This document shows, in pieces, positions 22,184 to 32,494 of a stretch of 64,000 nt of DNA. Both the position numbers and the translations under genes were made by a program. The stretch spans positions 310,001 to 374,000 of the forward strand of contig JAKCPI010009480.1 in assembly GCA_023213315.1 (NCBI GenBank), read 5' to 3'. Under the pieces are notes generated by a model. The model saw only the letters and a program-made list of their open reading frames with translations. It was not told the origin of the DNA and did not search any database. The stretch comes from Euborellia annulipes (lineage: Eukaryota; Arthropoda; Insecta; Dermaptera; Anisolabididae). Every line of letters begins with the position of its first letter. Position 1 is the first letter of the stretch.

Positions 22184-22762
22184 TGTTTTTACTTTCTCCT
22201 ACCCTATATATATGTTAATATACACATATAGAGAGAAAGTATTGCGATTCATGTCAAAAATTCGATGTCGAGATTTTGATGGATATACACGTTTTGAGGT
22301 CCCCTAAGACCAAAAAAAGGGTGTCCCACAAATTGGGCTGTGAATAAAATATCTCAGAAATGAAAATAGCTAGGAGGTTGGAATTTTATACTTGAGTTAG
22401 AAACCTCCTCCCCCCCGACCCCAAGGGGTGAAAATAAGCTTTTGAAAAAAATCGGCCAAAAAGTTCTAGTTACTTTACTGATGTACTTTTTCAGTTTTTT
22501 TTTTTTTCGATTTTCTCAAAATTTGCTCCAACTATTTTGATTAAAATTCATTATTTTCTAGATGCTCTTTAAAAAGTAGGCCCTATATCAATGAAATTTT
22601 TCGTTAAAATCGTTTAAACTACACTTTACTGACTTGGAAGCATTCGTAGCTCAGCGCCATCTATGAATCTCATGGTCATGTTTGGAACTTAGATGCTAAG
22701 GTCAAGTAAATATCTCGACACAAAAAATCTGATGTGATAAGCACAATACACAACTTTCTCTT
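22184..22762 (-). repeat. Repeat A, nearly full-length diverged copy
   Basis: It starts TTTTTACTTTCTCCTACCC and ends in CACAAAAAATCTGATGTGA...ACAACTTTCTC. The X-box region has been replaced by unrelated bases near 22600-22700. Confidence 0.8.
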
Positions 22763-22794
22763 TCCGAAGCCTAAGAAAATAACTCCAATTACAG

Positions 22795-22925
22795 AGAAAT
22801 GAAGGAGACATTGGCTATGTTTGAAAATTTTCACGTCAATTGGGATTTGAACTCGAATTGTGAAGCAACTCTAGATTGGAAATCCTTAGCCAAGAGCCTC
22901 CTCCATATCAATTACACTACTAGTT
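22795..22925 (-). repeat. tRNA-derived SINE, family 2
   Basis: Same layout as 6695-6885: minus strand GAGGCTCTTGGCTAAGGATT and GAGTTCAAATCCCA, then GTGAAAATTTTCAAACAT. The plus-strand open frame across it is not a gene. Confidence 0.6.
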
Positions 22926-23647
22926 TCACTCAAGGGCTCAAATCTGGTGTGAGAAGGTGGATGGGACCACGAGTTACCCTAAGTCCTAACTACTTTACCC
23001 TGTCAATTATCAGACCTTGCCACGGGCTGGTTATTTTCCTCGACCGCATCTCTATTTAATATACTGATACCGAAAACTGAATAACGACCAAGAAAGATCA
23101 TCTATTTGTTTATTATTTTTAAGACAAAGATTTTTTATTTAGGTTCAGAATATATTATAATAATGCGCCGTTTTGCACAAAGCAGTAAGGTCATGCATGA
23201 ATCGTATTATTCGTGATATGGGAGCATTAAAGTTATTGTTATTTTAAAACAAATTTCCTAACTATTTAAATATTTCTTTGATACTTTGTCCTTCACAGGA
23301 AGTAGTATCAGGGAAAAAATCTACTACAAGTTGATTTAATAATAACACAAAGCCAGAAAAATGTTTACAAATAGCAACTCTGACTATGCAATATTGCGGA
23401 ATAAATTCCTCAAAATATTTCTAAAAAGAAATATAGAAAAATAGTATTTCTAGATAAAAAAAATACTTCTCTCTATATATTATCTTGGAAGATTATATTA
23501 TTATTATTATGATTATGCTCAGTTCAGAATACTTTTACAAGTATCGATATTTTTTGGATAACGAATGATATCGGGACTTCGAAACTTTCGTTTTGATATT
23601 TCAAAGGTGTCGATACTCTATTTGTGGTATCGGAATCTTTCCCTATC

Positions 23648-23914
23648 CAGGGGCGTACCGAGACAGTTGGGGGCCTGGGGCGTCACTAGAAGAGGGAACC
23701 TGGTAACATTTTGTACCAGGGGTGTATTTTGAATTTTTCCGGGGGGGGGGGGTGGAACTCATTTTTAAATATCCCTCACCTTCATACACAAAAAATTTTT
23801 AAAATAAGGTATATCCCTGAACCGCGAGGGCCCCGGGCCCTCTCAAAGACAAATATTTGGGGGCCTATGCTGGCTCGAGGCTTGGGGTGGACCCCCCCCT
23901 TCGGTACCCCTCTG
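23648..23914. mobile_element. hAT MITE (CAGGGGCGTACCGAG family)
   Basis: 267 bp flanked by exact 8-bp duplications TCCCTATC (23640-23647 and 23915-23922). Inverted ends are CAGGGGCGTACCGAG and TTCGGTACCCCTCTG. It carries a G-run and GC-rich internal palindromes; no coding sequence. Confidence 0.87.
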
Positions 23915-23924
23915 TCCCTATCGC

Positions 23925-24785
23925 CAAATTAATTAATAATTCACAAGAATTCATCAAATCCTCTATATAACAATAATGTCGTGCAATTAAATAATTACAA
24001 CTCAACTTTAAGTTTTTTCATTTATCAAAACCAGAGGCGGATTTAAGCTGTAGCCTAGGGGCCTGCACCACACAAGAATTTTTTTTACTAACTACAATTT
24101 ATTAATAATTATTATTATACTAAATTGTATTTAGGGCACCACATATTACCAGTATTACTGGAGCCTATTATCCTGAATTTATGAATGTATTTAAATTAAT
24201 ATTGTACTAACAGGTATGAATTTTATTCCAATATCAATAAGCCGAGTTGAATAAGCTTGCTATAATGATTTTCGGTGCCTCTAAGAACTTAATCATTGCT
24301 TTCCAATGGGAAAATAGTGGATTTGTGAACCTCTTAAAAGAGGGGTCCTCAAATCCTAATATGAATTAAGGATAGCCTAAAACCAAGCCCTTGAAAATTT
24401 TCAACTTATTAACAACTTCATGAAAATCCGTCCAAAAGTTTCGTTGTCTTTGAAACAAGAACTAAAAAACAAATTATTTTTAAATTAAAAATGAAGAAAT
24501 ATCTGAATACGTACTGACCCAGTAGCGCAGGCGTTTTGGGAAAGGGGGGGGGGGGTTTTTACGGGGGGTGGGGGGGAGTATTGGATGAATAATATTTTTG
24601 CTTATAATTCTATTCTTCATCTCTCTATATGTGTCAAAAAAATGCACATCGACAAAGCTCGTTGAGAATCATGAGAAGGGGAAAAAATATTTTTTTAATG
24701 ATTATATATGCTGCATGTTTGTTAGGCTAAAAATAGGGGGAGAGAAAAAAAGGAGAAGCAAAGTACATTTGAAGAGGAGCTCCAA
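23925..24785. other. AT-rich spacer with G-rich patch
   Basis: G-runs at 24540-24580, probably a MITE remnant. A single-ended GAGGCGGATTTAAG MITE end lies near 24033. No gene. Confidence 0.45.
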
Positions 24786-24789
24786 GTGG

Positions 24790-24977
24790 CTCTAGAATTA
24801 AATCAGACAACGCTGAGGGGTCTGTTGAATCGATCGGTGGGCGTAACTTGGAGGGCATCGCCCCTCCCCACGAAAGGGGCGTGTTTTATCTGACGCGCAT
24901 GCGCTTTTCAACCCTTGGAGAAACCTACCCAGCCAGAACAAGAAAGCCAGTTTTCAAATCCTAGAAAAATAAAAAAG
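24790..24977 (+). promoter_or_regulatory. candidate promoter with NRF1-type palindrome and donor
   Basis: GC-rich block containing GCGCATGCGC at 24895-24904, a perfect NRF1/erect-wing-type palindrome usually found near start sites (family knowledge). A donor-like AAAAAG/GTAAAA follows at 24977/24978. No long open frame, so it would be a noncoding 5' exon. It lies 18 kb upstream of the sim bHLH exon on the same strand. Confidence 0.35.
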
Positions 24978-25169
24978 GTAAAAGCAACATTGAAATGAGA
25001 TTATTTTCACTGGGACATCATAAATTAAATAAATAAAGATGGATTTCAGTAAAGAAAACGGCTTTAGGTTTCTATTTATTTATTTGTGGTAGAGGGGGGG
25101 AAGGAATATCTTGAATATATTTTTGTTGAAAGGGGAAGAATGATTGAGGGTAAGAAAAAATCATTCTTT

Positions 25170-25402
25170 TTTTTTATAAAAAAACACTTTTTTCTCATTC
25201 ACACTCAAATTCACATTCACACAGTCTTTTCGCCAACTCACGCCATATAAGAAAATACGATAGCCGTTATTGAATATATATTTGGGATCCAGGCATTCTT
25301 ATTTAAGCCATTTGGATACCAAATGGGGGGATCCGAACCCGCAACCCTTGGTATACAAAATGCCAGCACGCTAACCCCTACACCAAGCTCGAGGGCCATC
25401 CC
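25170..25402 (-). repeat. tRNA-derived SINE, family 3
   Basis: Minus strand: GAGCTTGGTGTAGGGGTTAG, GGGTTCGGATCCCCC, ATTTGGTATCCAAATGGC, GTGAATGAGAAAAAAGTG and the A-tail. Confidence 0.78.
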
Positions 25403-25550
25403 GTGTTTAAAAAAACGAAATATTAAATTCAATACACTTTGAGACAAGAGATAACCCGAGTCAAAAAAACAATTTCTAGTTTAAACCTCAGAAACCCCAA
25501 TTCTTTTGATGTTTTATTTGCTGCTCTTCTTTAACACTCAAAACCCTCAT

Positions 25551-26983
25551 TAGCTGGGCATACACGGAGAGGTAGAACTGTCGGGTTGGACCGGGGCGGT
25601 CCAATCTGTCGGGTCGATCCGCCACGGTTAAAACTTTCGTTGTCAATTTGGCTTAAAAAGTGGAGAGTTTGATCTGTCGGGTTGGACCGGGGCGGACCAA
25701 TCTGTCGGGTCGATCCGCCACGGTTAAAACCGTCATTATCAATTTCGTTTAAAAAAACGGAGAGTTTGATCTGTCGGGTTGGACCGGAGCGGACCAGTCT
25801 GCCGGGCCGGCTAAAACCGGCACGGTTAAAACCGTCATCACTCACAAACGTAAAGGAAAAACCCGCAGATAAACCCGTATAGTTGGCCCGCCACGGGCCA
25901 AACCGTACGTGTATGGGCAAAATCTTTGGACCGCGGCAGTTTTAACCGCTGATTTGACCAAATCCGTGGACTTTCGTCTTGACGAAAGTTTTGCCTGCCG
26001 ACTAGACAGATCAAGTCAAGAATCCATTGGAATTTCCAAGAAAAATGGAAATAGAAAATTATTTAAAAAAAAAAGTAATTAATCCTTTCTTCTCCTTTAA
26101 ATAAAATCTTTAATTATCTGATTCTGAAGCTGCCAAAATACGATTTAAGGTTCCCTGAGTCCATTTAAGTAGTTTTTGGAATGATGTCTGTGTGTATGTC
26201 TGTGGTATTTTGACACATAAACTAGATGTAAAGGTCAAGAACTGAAAAGCTTTTGGTAAACATCGGACCATTAGGGGGCGCTTTAGAAAGAGGGCCAATA
26301 TTTTTTTCTTACATAACCTATAATTTTTTTGGTATATTCAGAAACTAGACTTTCTCCCGAGTAAAATGCTAGGTCTATATAATATTTGTATCCTAATTTG
26401 CCATGACCTTAAACGATATTTAAAAAAAATAATAATAATAAATTTGTTTTTGTGAATGGTGATTAACTAAAATATTTTAGAACATATTAATAGCTTAATT
26501 AATTAATAGGGGGGAGGGATAACTTATTTTCTTTAAAAATAAATTTGTAAAAAAATTTTTGAAGTAACATGTCCTCCCCTACCCCCCTCCAAAAATCGCG
26601 ACTTAAAGAGATGATGCGGGGCGGTCAAAACTGTCGCTTGTCCACTAACGAAAAGATCAGACCGTGAGTTCGGACCGCAGTCCAATCTGTTAGATTGATG
26701 CGTGGCGGTCAAAACTGGCGTTTGCTCACTAACGAAAAGATCGGATCGTGAGTTTGGACCGCAGTCCAATCTGTTAGATTGATGCGTAGCGGTCAAAACT
26801 GGCGCGTGCTCGCCCACTAACGAAAAGATCGGATCGTGAGTTTGGACCGCAGTCCAATCTGTTAGATTGATGCGTGGCGGTCAAAACTGGCGCGTGCTCG
26901 CCCACTAACGTAAAGATAAATCCGTGCGTTTGGACCGGCACGGTCAAAACCGACGGTTCTACCTCTCCGTGTATGCCCAGCTA
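25551..26983. mobile_element. 1.4-kb TIR element with opposed internal tandem repeats
   Basis: Inverted ends of 34 bp with one mismatch (TAGCTGGGCATACACGGAG... and ...CTCCGTGTATGCCCAGCTA), consistent with a TA target duplication. The left arm has three ~95-bp tandem units (25580-25830) containing CTGTCGGGTTGGACCGG; the right arm has four ~87-bp units (26610-26935) containing TTTGGACCGCAGTCCAATCT. The open frames here are short tandem-repeat translations, not a protein. Probably a non-autonomous DNA transposon with subterminal repeats. Confidence 0.8.
26130..26300. repeat. dispersed repeat, copy inside the TA-flanked element
   Basis: It shares AAGAACTGAAAAGCTTTTGG, AACATCGGACCATTAGGGG and a degraded GTCTGTGTGT block with 43195-43410 (inverted there). 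The block 'dinucleotide GT/CA run next to a ...CCTGAGTCCA motif' also resembles the middle of Repeat A. Confidence 0.6.
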
Positions 26984-27427
26984 TTGAAGACTATGAGGTT
27001 TAAATATGAATTACTGATTGATTTGATATCCTAACTATAACCTCGAAACTCGAAATTTTATGGGGATTACAAAATTTGAGGTTTTTGAGGTTCAAACCCG
27101 TATAGAATAATTTCTATATGGTTTGAAGTTTTTTGAGGGTCATTTGTAGATTCTGCAGTTCTGGTTTAAACCTCAAAGTTGAAAAACCGTCCGTAAGGAG
27201 GATTTTGAGGATTTGGAAAAAACAAAATAGGCATATATAAAAAATATATATTGAATACTTTATTTAAATTTTTAACTTCTCAAACCGCCTGGTTTCGACC
27301 GCACTGCCGCAGGTGAGAAGAAATCTAGAATAATTTGTGAATGCATTACATTATGTTTAAAAGATGTTATTTTTTATTTACCTTAAGGTTGTGAGTGCAA
27401 CCACAAATCACTAGATATCCTTAAATT

Positions 27428-27685
27428 CAGCGGCGTAACTAGCCTTTGAGGGCGGAGGGGGCGAAGCTCAACTAGGCGCCGTTTGTTTAAGTTTTAATAT
27501 AATTTAAAAGAAAACTATAAATTTTTTGGACGATCTATGGAAAGAATATGATAAAATCACCGTTCCTGGGATATATCTTAGATCCCCTAGGGCGCCTATG
27601 TCTGTATTGAGGGGCGCCAAAGGCTTGATGAGCCTGGGGCGGAGGGGGCGAGCGCCCTCCTTCGCCCCACCTAGTTACGCTACTG
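27428..27685. mobile_element. hAT MITE (CAGCGGCGTAACTAG family)
   Basis: 258 bp between exact 8-bp duplications CTTAAATT (27420-27427 and 27686-27693). Inverted ends CAGCGGCGTAACTAG and CTAGTTACGCTACTG. Internal GGCGGAGGGGGCG blocks. A single-ended relative (CTAGTTGCGCCACTG) ends at 55621. Confidence 0.87.
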
Positions 27686-27740
27686 CTTAAATTTATTTTT
27701 CTCTCATTCCCGTGATGAGGCAACCAACTAAACCAATTAT

Positions 27741-27870
27741 GCCGGGTTGCAAGAACGTAATTAACGGTTCGTTAAACGCTTTTGGTGCTAATTTTGGGTT
27801 GCAAGATCGTATTTAAAGGTGATTGGTTCGTAAAAGCTGTATTTAAACTAAAGGTTGAAATTCGGAGCTT
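27741..27870 (+). repeat. dispersed repeat D (TTGCAAGAACGTA family)
   Basis: GCCGGGTTGCAAGAACGTAA with an internal second TTGCAAGATCGTATTTAAAG. The chimeric SINE/Repeat A retrocopy landed in its right end. Confidence 0.6.
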
Positions 27871-27871
27871 T

Positions 27872-28690
27872 TTTTTTTAACTTTCTCTTACCTATGTATA
27901 TATGTAATATATATATATAGAGAGAAAGTATTGGATTCATGTCAAAAATTCGATGTCGAGATTTTGATGGATCTTCACGTTTTGAGGTCCCCTGAATCCA
28001 AAAAAGTGGTTTTCGCGACATGGTCTGTCTGTGTGTGTGTGTGTCTGTCTGTGTGTCTGTGTGTCTGTGAACAAAATATCTCAAGAACGAAAAGAGCCAG
28101 GAGGTTGAAATTTTATATTAAGTTAGGCACCCCCATGGGACGTGACACGAAGCTTTTGAACAAAATCGACCAAAGAGTACTAGTACTTTACTGATTCACT
28201 TTTTCAGTTTTTTTCGATTTTCTCAAAATTTGCTCCAACGATTTTTTTTAAATTCAAAAATCAATTATTTTTTTAGATTCTCTATAAAATGTATATTCTC
28301 ATTTTGTGATTGAAATCTTCTGAAGACCACTTTACTCTTGTACTCCATAGAAAAGATAGGATAAATGGTTGCCATGGTATCAAAATATAAATATTTTGCC
28401 ATACTTATAAATTTTACATCTTGAATTCAATTGTACCCTACTGTCGGAAACTAAATACATGTCGACACAAAAAATCTGGTGTGACAAGCACAGTACACAA
28501 CTTTCGATTACCGAAGGTAAGAGAAAGTTGTGTGCTGTGCGCCAGTCACACCAGATTTTTTTTTTTTTAATAAAAACACACACTTTTTTCTCATTCACTC
28601 TCGCATTCACACAGTCTTTTCGGCAACTTAGGCCATTTAAGACTTTTACGATAACCGTTATTTAATAATATATATATTTGGGGTCCAGGC
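27872..28690 (-). mobile_element. chimeric SINE plus Repeat A retrocopy with 15-bp target duplication
   Basis: GAAATTCGGAGCTTT occurs at 27857-27871 and 28691-28705. Between them, on the minus strand, a 5'-truncated tRNA-derived SINE (28690-28566) joins through its A-tail to a full Repeat A (28558-27880), which ends GGTAAGAGAAAGTTAAAAAAAA next to the duplication. This is the structure of one co-transcribed, reverse-transcribed insertion. Confidence 0.8.
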
Positions 28691-28789
28691 GAAATTCGGA
28701 GCTTTAAACTATAAATTATCTACTAACCTGATTTGTTTCATTGAAATAAAAAAGAATTTGTTGATAAGAGAAGTGGCTGTTCAACGATT

Positions 28790-29990
28790 AGAATGATAGA
28801 CAGAAAGAGAGGATGTCAGCCAAAAAGAGAGCCTCTATCGAATAAAAATCTCCACTTAGAAGACGTTTCGGGTTTAATTATATAAATCGATCATCAGTTC
28901 TTAACAACTGAAAAGAGCATAAATAATAATTATAATACAACAACATGAACTATTTCCTAAATTAACATCCGATCTTACATTATCGGCAATCTCAAAGTGT
29001 ACACCATTGAGATGTTGATAGAGTTGTTATACAGGGTGCGCAAAAAGAACGCATGGATTTTGAAATATTATGTTTGTTTATTATAATCATACAATATTTA
29101 TTTTTAAACCAAAAATATGGGGAATGACTTCCCCGAGACTTTCTCGTATATTCTTTTGGAATTACTTCTGGGTGGGTGTGTAAACGATGGCTTAAAAACC
29201 AAAGCAGCTAGATCGATGAAATTTTCACAAATTCATTGAAATTCAAATGAATTTGTGAAACAAATTAATTACGTCTGTTATTATATTTATATTTACAAGT
29301 TTTTTAATGACACCTGTCTGATTTTATTTTGATTCTTTCCAAAATTAACAAAAAATGTCGTTTTCTTCTGTCATTATTTCAAAAACTATTTTTCTGGAAA
29401 ATATCAAAGAATAAAGACTTTTTAAAATTGATTATTTTATCATAATATAACAAAAAAAATTAAAAATTTCAAAATTTATGAAAAAACTTATTAGGTAAAG
29501 TACCACTTCCAAGTGACGTATTTACTCCAAAAGTTGAGAGAAGTGTACAATTTTAGTGTAAGGAGCATATACCAAATTTCATCATCTAGCTGCTTTGGTT
29601 TTTAAGCAATCGTGTTCACACACACACCCAGACGTAATTCCAAAAGAATATACGAGAAAGTCTCGGGGAAGTCATTCCCCATATTTTTGGTTTAAAAATA
29701 AATGTATGATTATAATAAACAAACATAATATTTCAAAATCCATGCGTTCTTTTTGTGCCACTCTATCAGCATCTCAATGGTGTACACCTTGAGATTGCCG
29801 ATAATGTAAGATCGGATGTTAATTTAGGAAATATTTTATGTTGTTGTATTATAATTATTATTTATGCTCTTACAGTTCTTAAGAACTGATGATGGATTTA
29901 TATAATTAAACCAGAAACGTCTAAGTGGAGATTTTTATTCGATAGAGGCTCTCCTATTGGCTGACATCCTCTCTTCCTGTCTATCATTCT
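28790..29990. mobile_element. 1.2-kb foldback element, Penelope-like terminal features
   Basis: Long inverted repeat with arms of about 430 bp (outer 28790-29030 / 29762-29990, inner 29045-29220 / 29580-29752) around a ~360-bp AT-rich centre. Both arms carry CTGATGA...GAAACGTC, a hammerhead-like motif. The direct repeat AAAAAAGAATTTG lies at 28748-28760 and 29991-30003, leaving a 26-bp one-sided extension at the left. No reverse transcriptase frame remains. Confidence 0.65.
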
Positions 29991-30189
29991 AAAAAAGAAT
30001 TTGGTGACTATATTATCACGGGAGTGAGATAATATATAAATCCCTTAATTTAATTGTGTTTTCTTTAGTTTCTGAAACGCATTAAGCGATATTATAAATT
30101 AATATAGATATTCATCTGACGAAGAGAAAAATTGAGGTTATAGTGTAATCCCAGTTTCTTTATAATTTAACATCTGACAGTCAGAGTCA

Positions 30190-30455
30190 AAATGTAAATT
30201 CTCATTTTGCTCTCAAAATTGTTTGAATCACACTTTACTCTTGTACGTCATAGGAAAAAGATTGGAATGGTTGCCATGGTAACAAATATAAATATTTTCC
30301 CATGAATATAAATTTTATATCTTGCATTTTAATATATCGGCGGAAACCAAATATATGTTGACACGAAAAATCTGGTGTGACAAGCACCGAACACAACTTT
30401 CGATTACCGAAGGTAAGAGAGAGTTGTGTGCTATGCGACAGTCACACCAGATTTT
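30190..30455 (-). repeat. Repeat A, hairpin-end half
   Basis: It keeps the X-box-like GTTGCCATGGTAAC (30270-30283) and the complete terminal hairpin AAATCTGGTGTGACAAGCAC...CAGTCACACCAGATTTT. Confidence 0.8.
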
Positions 30456-30599
30456 TAATATTACTACTTTCCCCAACCCAAAAAAAAAAAAAAGAAGAGA
30501 AAAAGAGATTAATATTTATTTGATATGTCGGCCTTCCTGTTCGATCTCCTTTCGCTTATATACTGGGAAATATTAAATTAATTTTCACTACCTTTAAAG

Positions 30600-31520
30600 T
30601 TAAAATTAATATATTATACTTTTTTTAGAAGAACAGTAAAACACAACAAAAAGTGGATTGTTTATTTTCACTTTTAAATTAATCCTGGTGGAAAAAAATG
30701 TACAAAAAAATAATATTTTTCCATTAAAAAAATAAAAAATGCTTTAATAAGATTATACGGTGTAATAGCCTCATCAACGGTAGTTTCATTTCAGCTAGTA
30801 ATTTGTGGATAGTGTGAGGCCCGTAATAAATTGTGAGACAGGAGGTTTTTACGAGGGTCCGGCAGACTGAGTGTCGCCAGTCAGATCTGGGGGTGGTTCC
30901 CACAGTGAGACAAGGCCTAGGCCTCTCAGGACCCAGGGCCAAGGCCTCTGACACACCGGAAACACTCCATAAAGACACATCTTCTCATTTACTTACCTTG
31001 CTAAGCTTCAACCTGTCATGAGAAAATTTTGCAAAGAAACAAAAGAGGCCGTCATAAAAATATTCCGTGCTTTCCCTTATCAGCAAAAAATGCGAATCCC
31101 CTCCCCTCAACTCTCTCTCTTATAGTTATTTTATGGAGATATCAATGGAGTATAGTACGAGCACGATCTCAACATTGTAACGTAGAGATAAAGCACGAGA
31201 AAAAAAGAAAAAATAAATAAAACAAGGACATGAATACAAAGTCAAATCATCATATTTGTTTTATATTCGTGCTTATTTTAAAAATAAATAGTGCAAATTC
31301 GACTTAATGGCGAGTTCTTATCTAATCTATATTTCTTTTAATATTTAGTTTAATTAAACTTATTAGAGTACAAGATTAATTTTTGTAGATTCCCTGGCAT
31401 CGAAATTTTAAACTTTATTCATGGATATAGTTTTGATACATAATAAAATAAATTTTATATTTTACCCCCTCACCAATAAATCTCACATTTAATTAGTGAA
31501 ATTTAATTTTTTTAATTCAT
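30600..31520. other. spacer with GC-richer patch
   Basis: 30830-30990 is GC-rich (GGCCTAGGCCTCTCAGGACC) but has no recognised domain or repeat partner. The rest is AT-rich. Confidence 0.45.
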
Positions 31521-31529
31521 TTTAATAAA

Positions 31530-31860
31530 GGGTGGATTCTTGAGCAAGGGATCTTATTCCGTCTCAGGGCCGGAACTACGAGATTTTTTAGGGAGGGCAA
31601 AATTTAATTTGCCGCTCCTTCCTTAAAATTTTCTATACAAAATTCATATCATTTTACCTTTTTTTTAGTAAATCTTTCTTTAATTGCCGCCCTCTGATAT
31701 CTGCCGCCCGGGGTACATGCACCCACTGCCCCCCCCCCCTCCCCCTAGATCCGGCCCTGTTCCGTCTCATCTCATGTGACAAAAAATTTATTTCAATTTG
31801 TTTAATAATCAATTGAAATAAAGTCTAAATTGCGTCCGTAGCGGAAAAAGATTTAAAAAA
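31530..31860 (+). repeat. tRNA-derived SINE, family 1, split by a MITE
   Basis: Head remnant GCAAGGGATCTTATTCCGTC, then a 195-bp MITE with its 8-bp duplication, then the SINE body from TCATCTCATGTGAC to the A-rich tail. Confidence 0.75.
31565..31759. mobile_element. hAT MITE nested in a tRNA-derived SINE
   Basis: 195 bp, ends CAGGGCCGGAACTA and TAGATCCGGCCCTG, with exact 8-bp duplications TTCCGTCT (31557-31564 and 31760-31767). Removing it and one duplication restores a continuous SINE around its box-B region, so it is younger than the SINE. Confidence 0.9.
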
Positions 31861-32272
31861 AATAAATATTATTTATAAATATTATTTGTATTAATTGATA
31901 TTACAAATTTATGGGAAAATAAACACAATAAATGGAAAATGGCAAAGACAAAATAAAAATAAATTTAATTAAAATCTTTTCTGTCCGTAATTTTGGTTTT
32001 GGTTTAAATAGTAAATGTTTCTTTTAGAATACTGGTAATTATTTTTGTTAGTAATTATTATAAATATTATTGAACTTTTTCCTTGGTATAAAACCGATAT
32101 TATGGAATTGATTCAGAACAGATGGGAAATCACGAATCGTATTTTAAAAATAATTTATTATTTAAAAAATGTTTTTAACATCAGCAAAATCGTAATCTTT
32201 GTTTTATAAAAGTGCGACATCAGCATATTAAAGCGTTTTAAAATAAAAGTTTCCGGCGGCCTTGGCCTAGGG

Positions 32273-32490
32273 CAGTGGTTTCCAAACTGTATGTTACCAC
32301 ACCTCCCTTAAAAATATTTAATCTTATAACGCCCCCCCCCCCCGCCCCCATTTTATAAAATAATACAAACCGAAAATTTTTATTGAAATTGAATCAATAC
32401 AACTATTTTTGATTATTTTTTTTATAAACCTTCGCACTCATTTAGGAAATTTCTGGCTGTAGGTAATATTCGTGCCTCCCCATAGATTTG
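32273..32490 (-). mobile_element. hAT MITE fragment (CAGTGGTTTCCAAACT family)
   Basis: It reads as the reverse complement of the compound-element MITE: it starts CAGTGGTTTCCAAACT, then a C-tract, and ends near a degraded match to the GAGGCGCGAATATTGG segment. The far terminus is lost. Confidence 0.6.
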
Positions 32491-32494
32491 AAGC

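Noticed and set aside
25531..25920. 129-codon minus-strand frame
   Set aside because: It covers the ~95-bp tandem units of the TA-flanked element; the peptide is a threefold repeat of the unit, not a domain.
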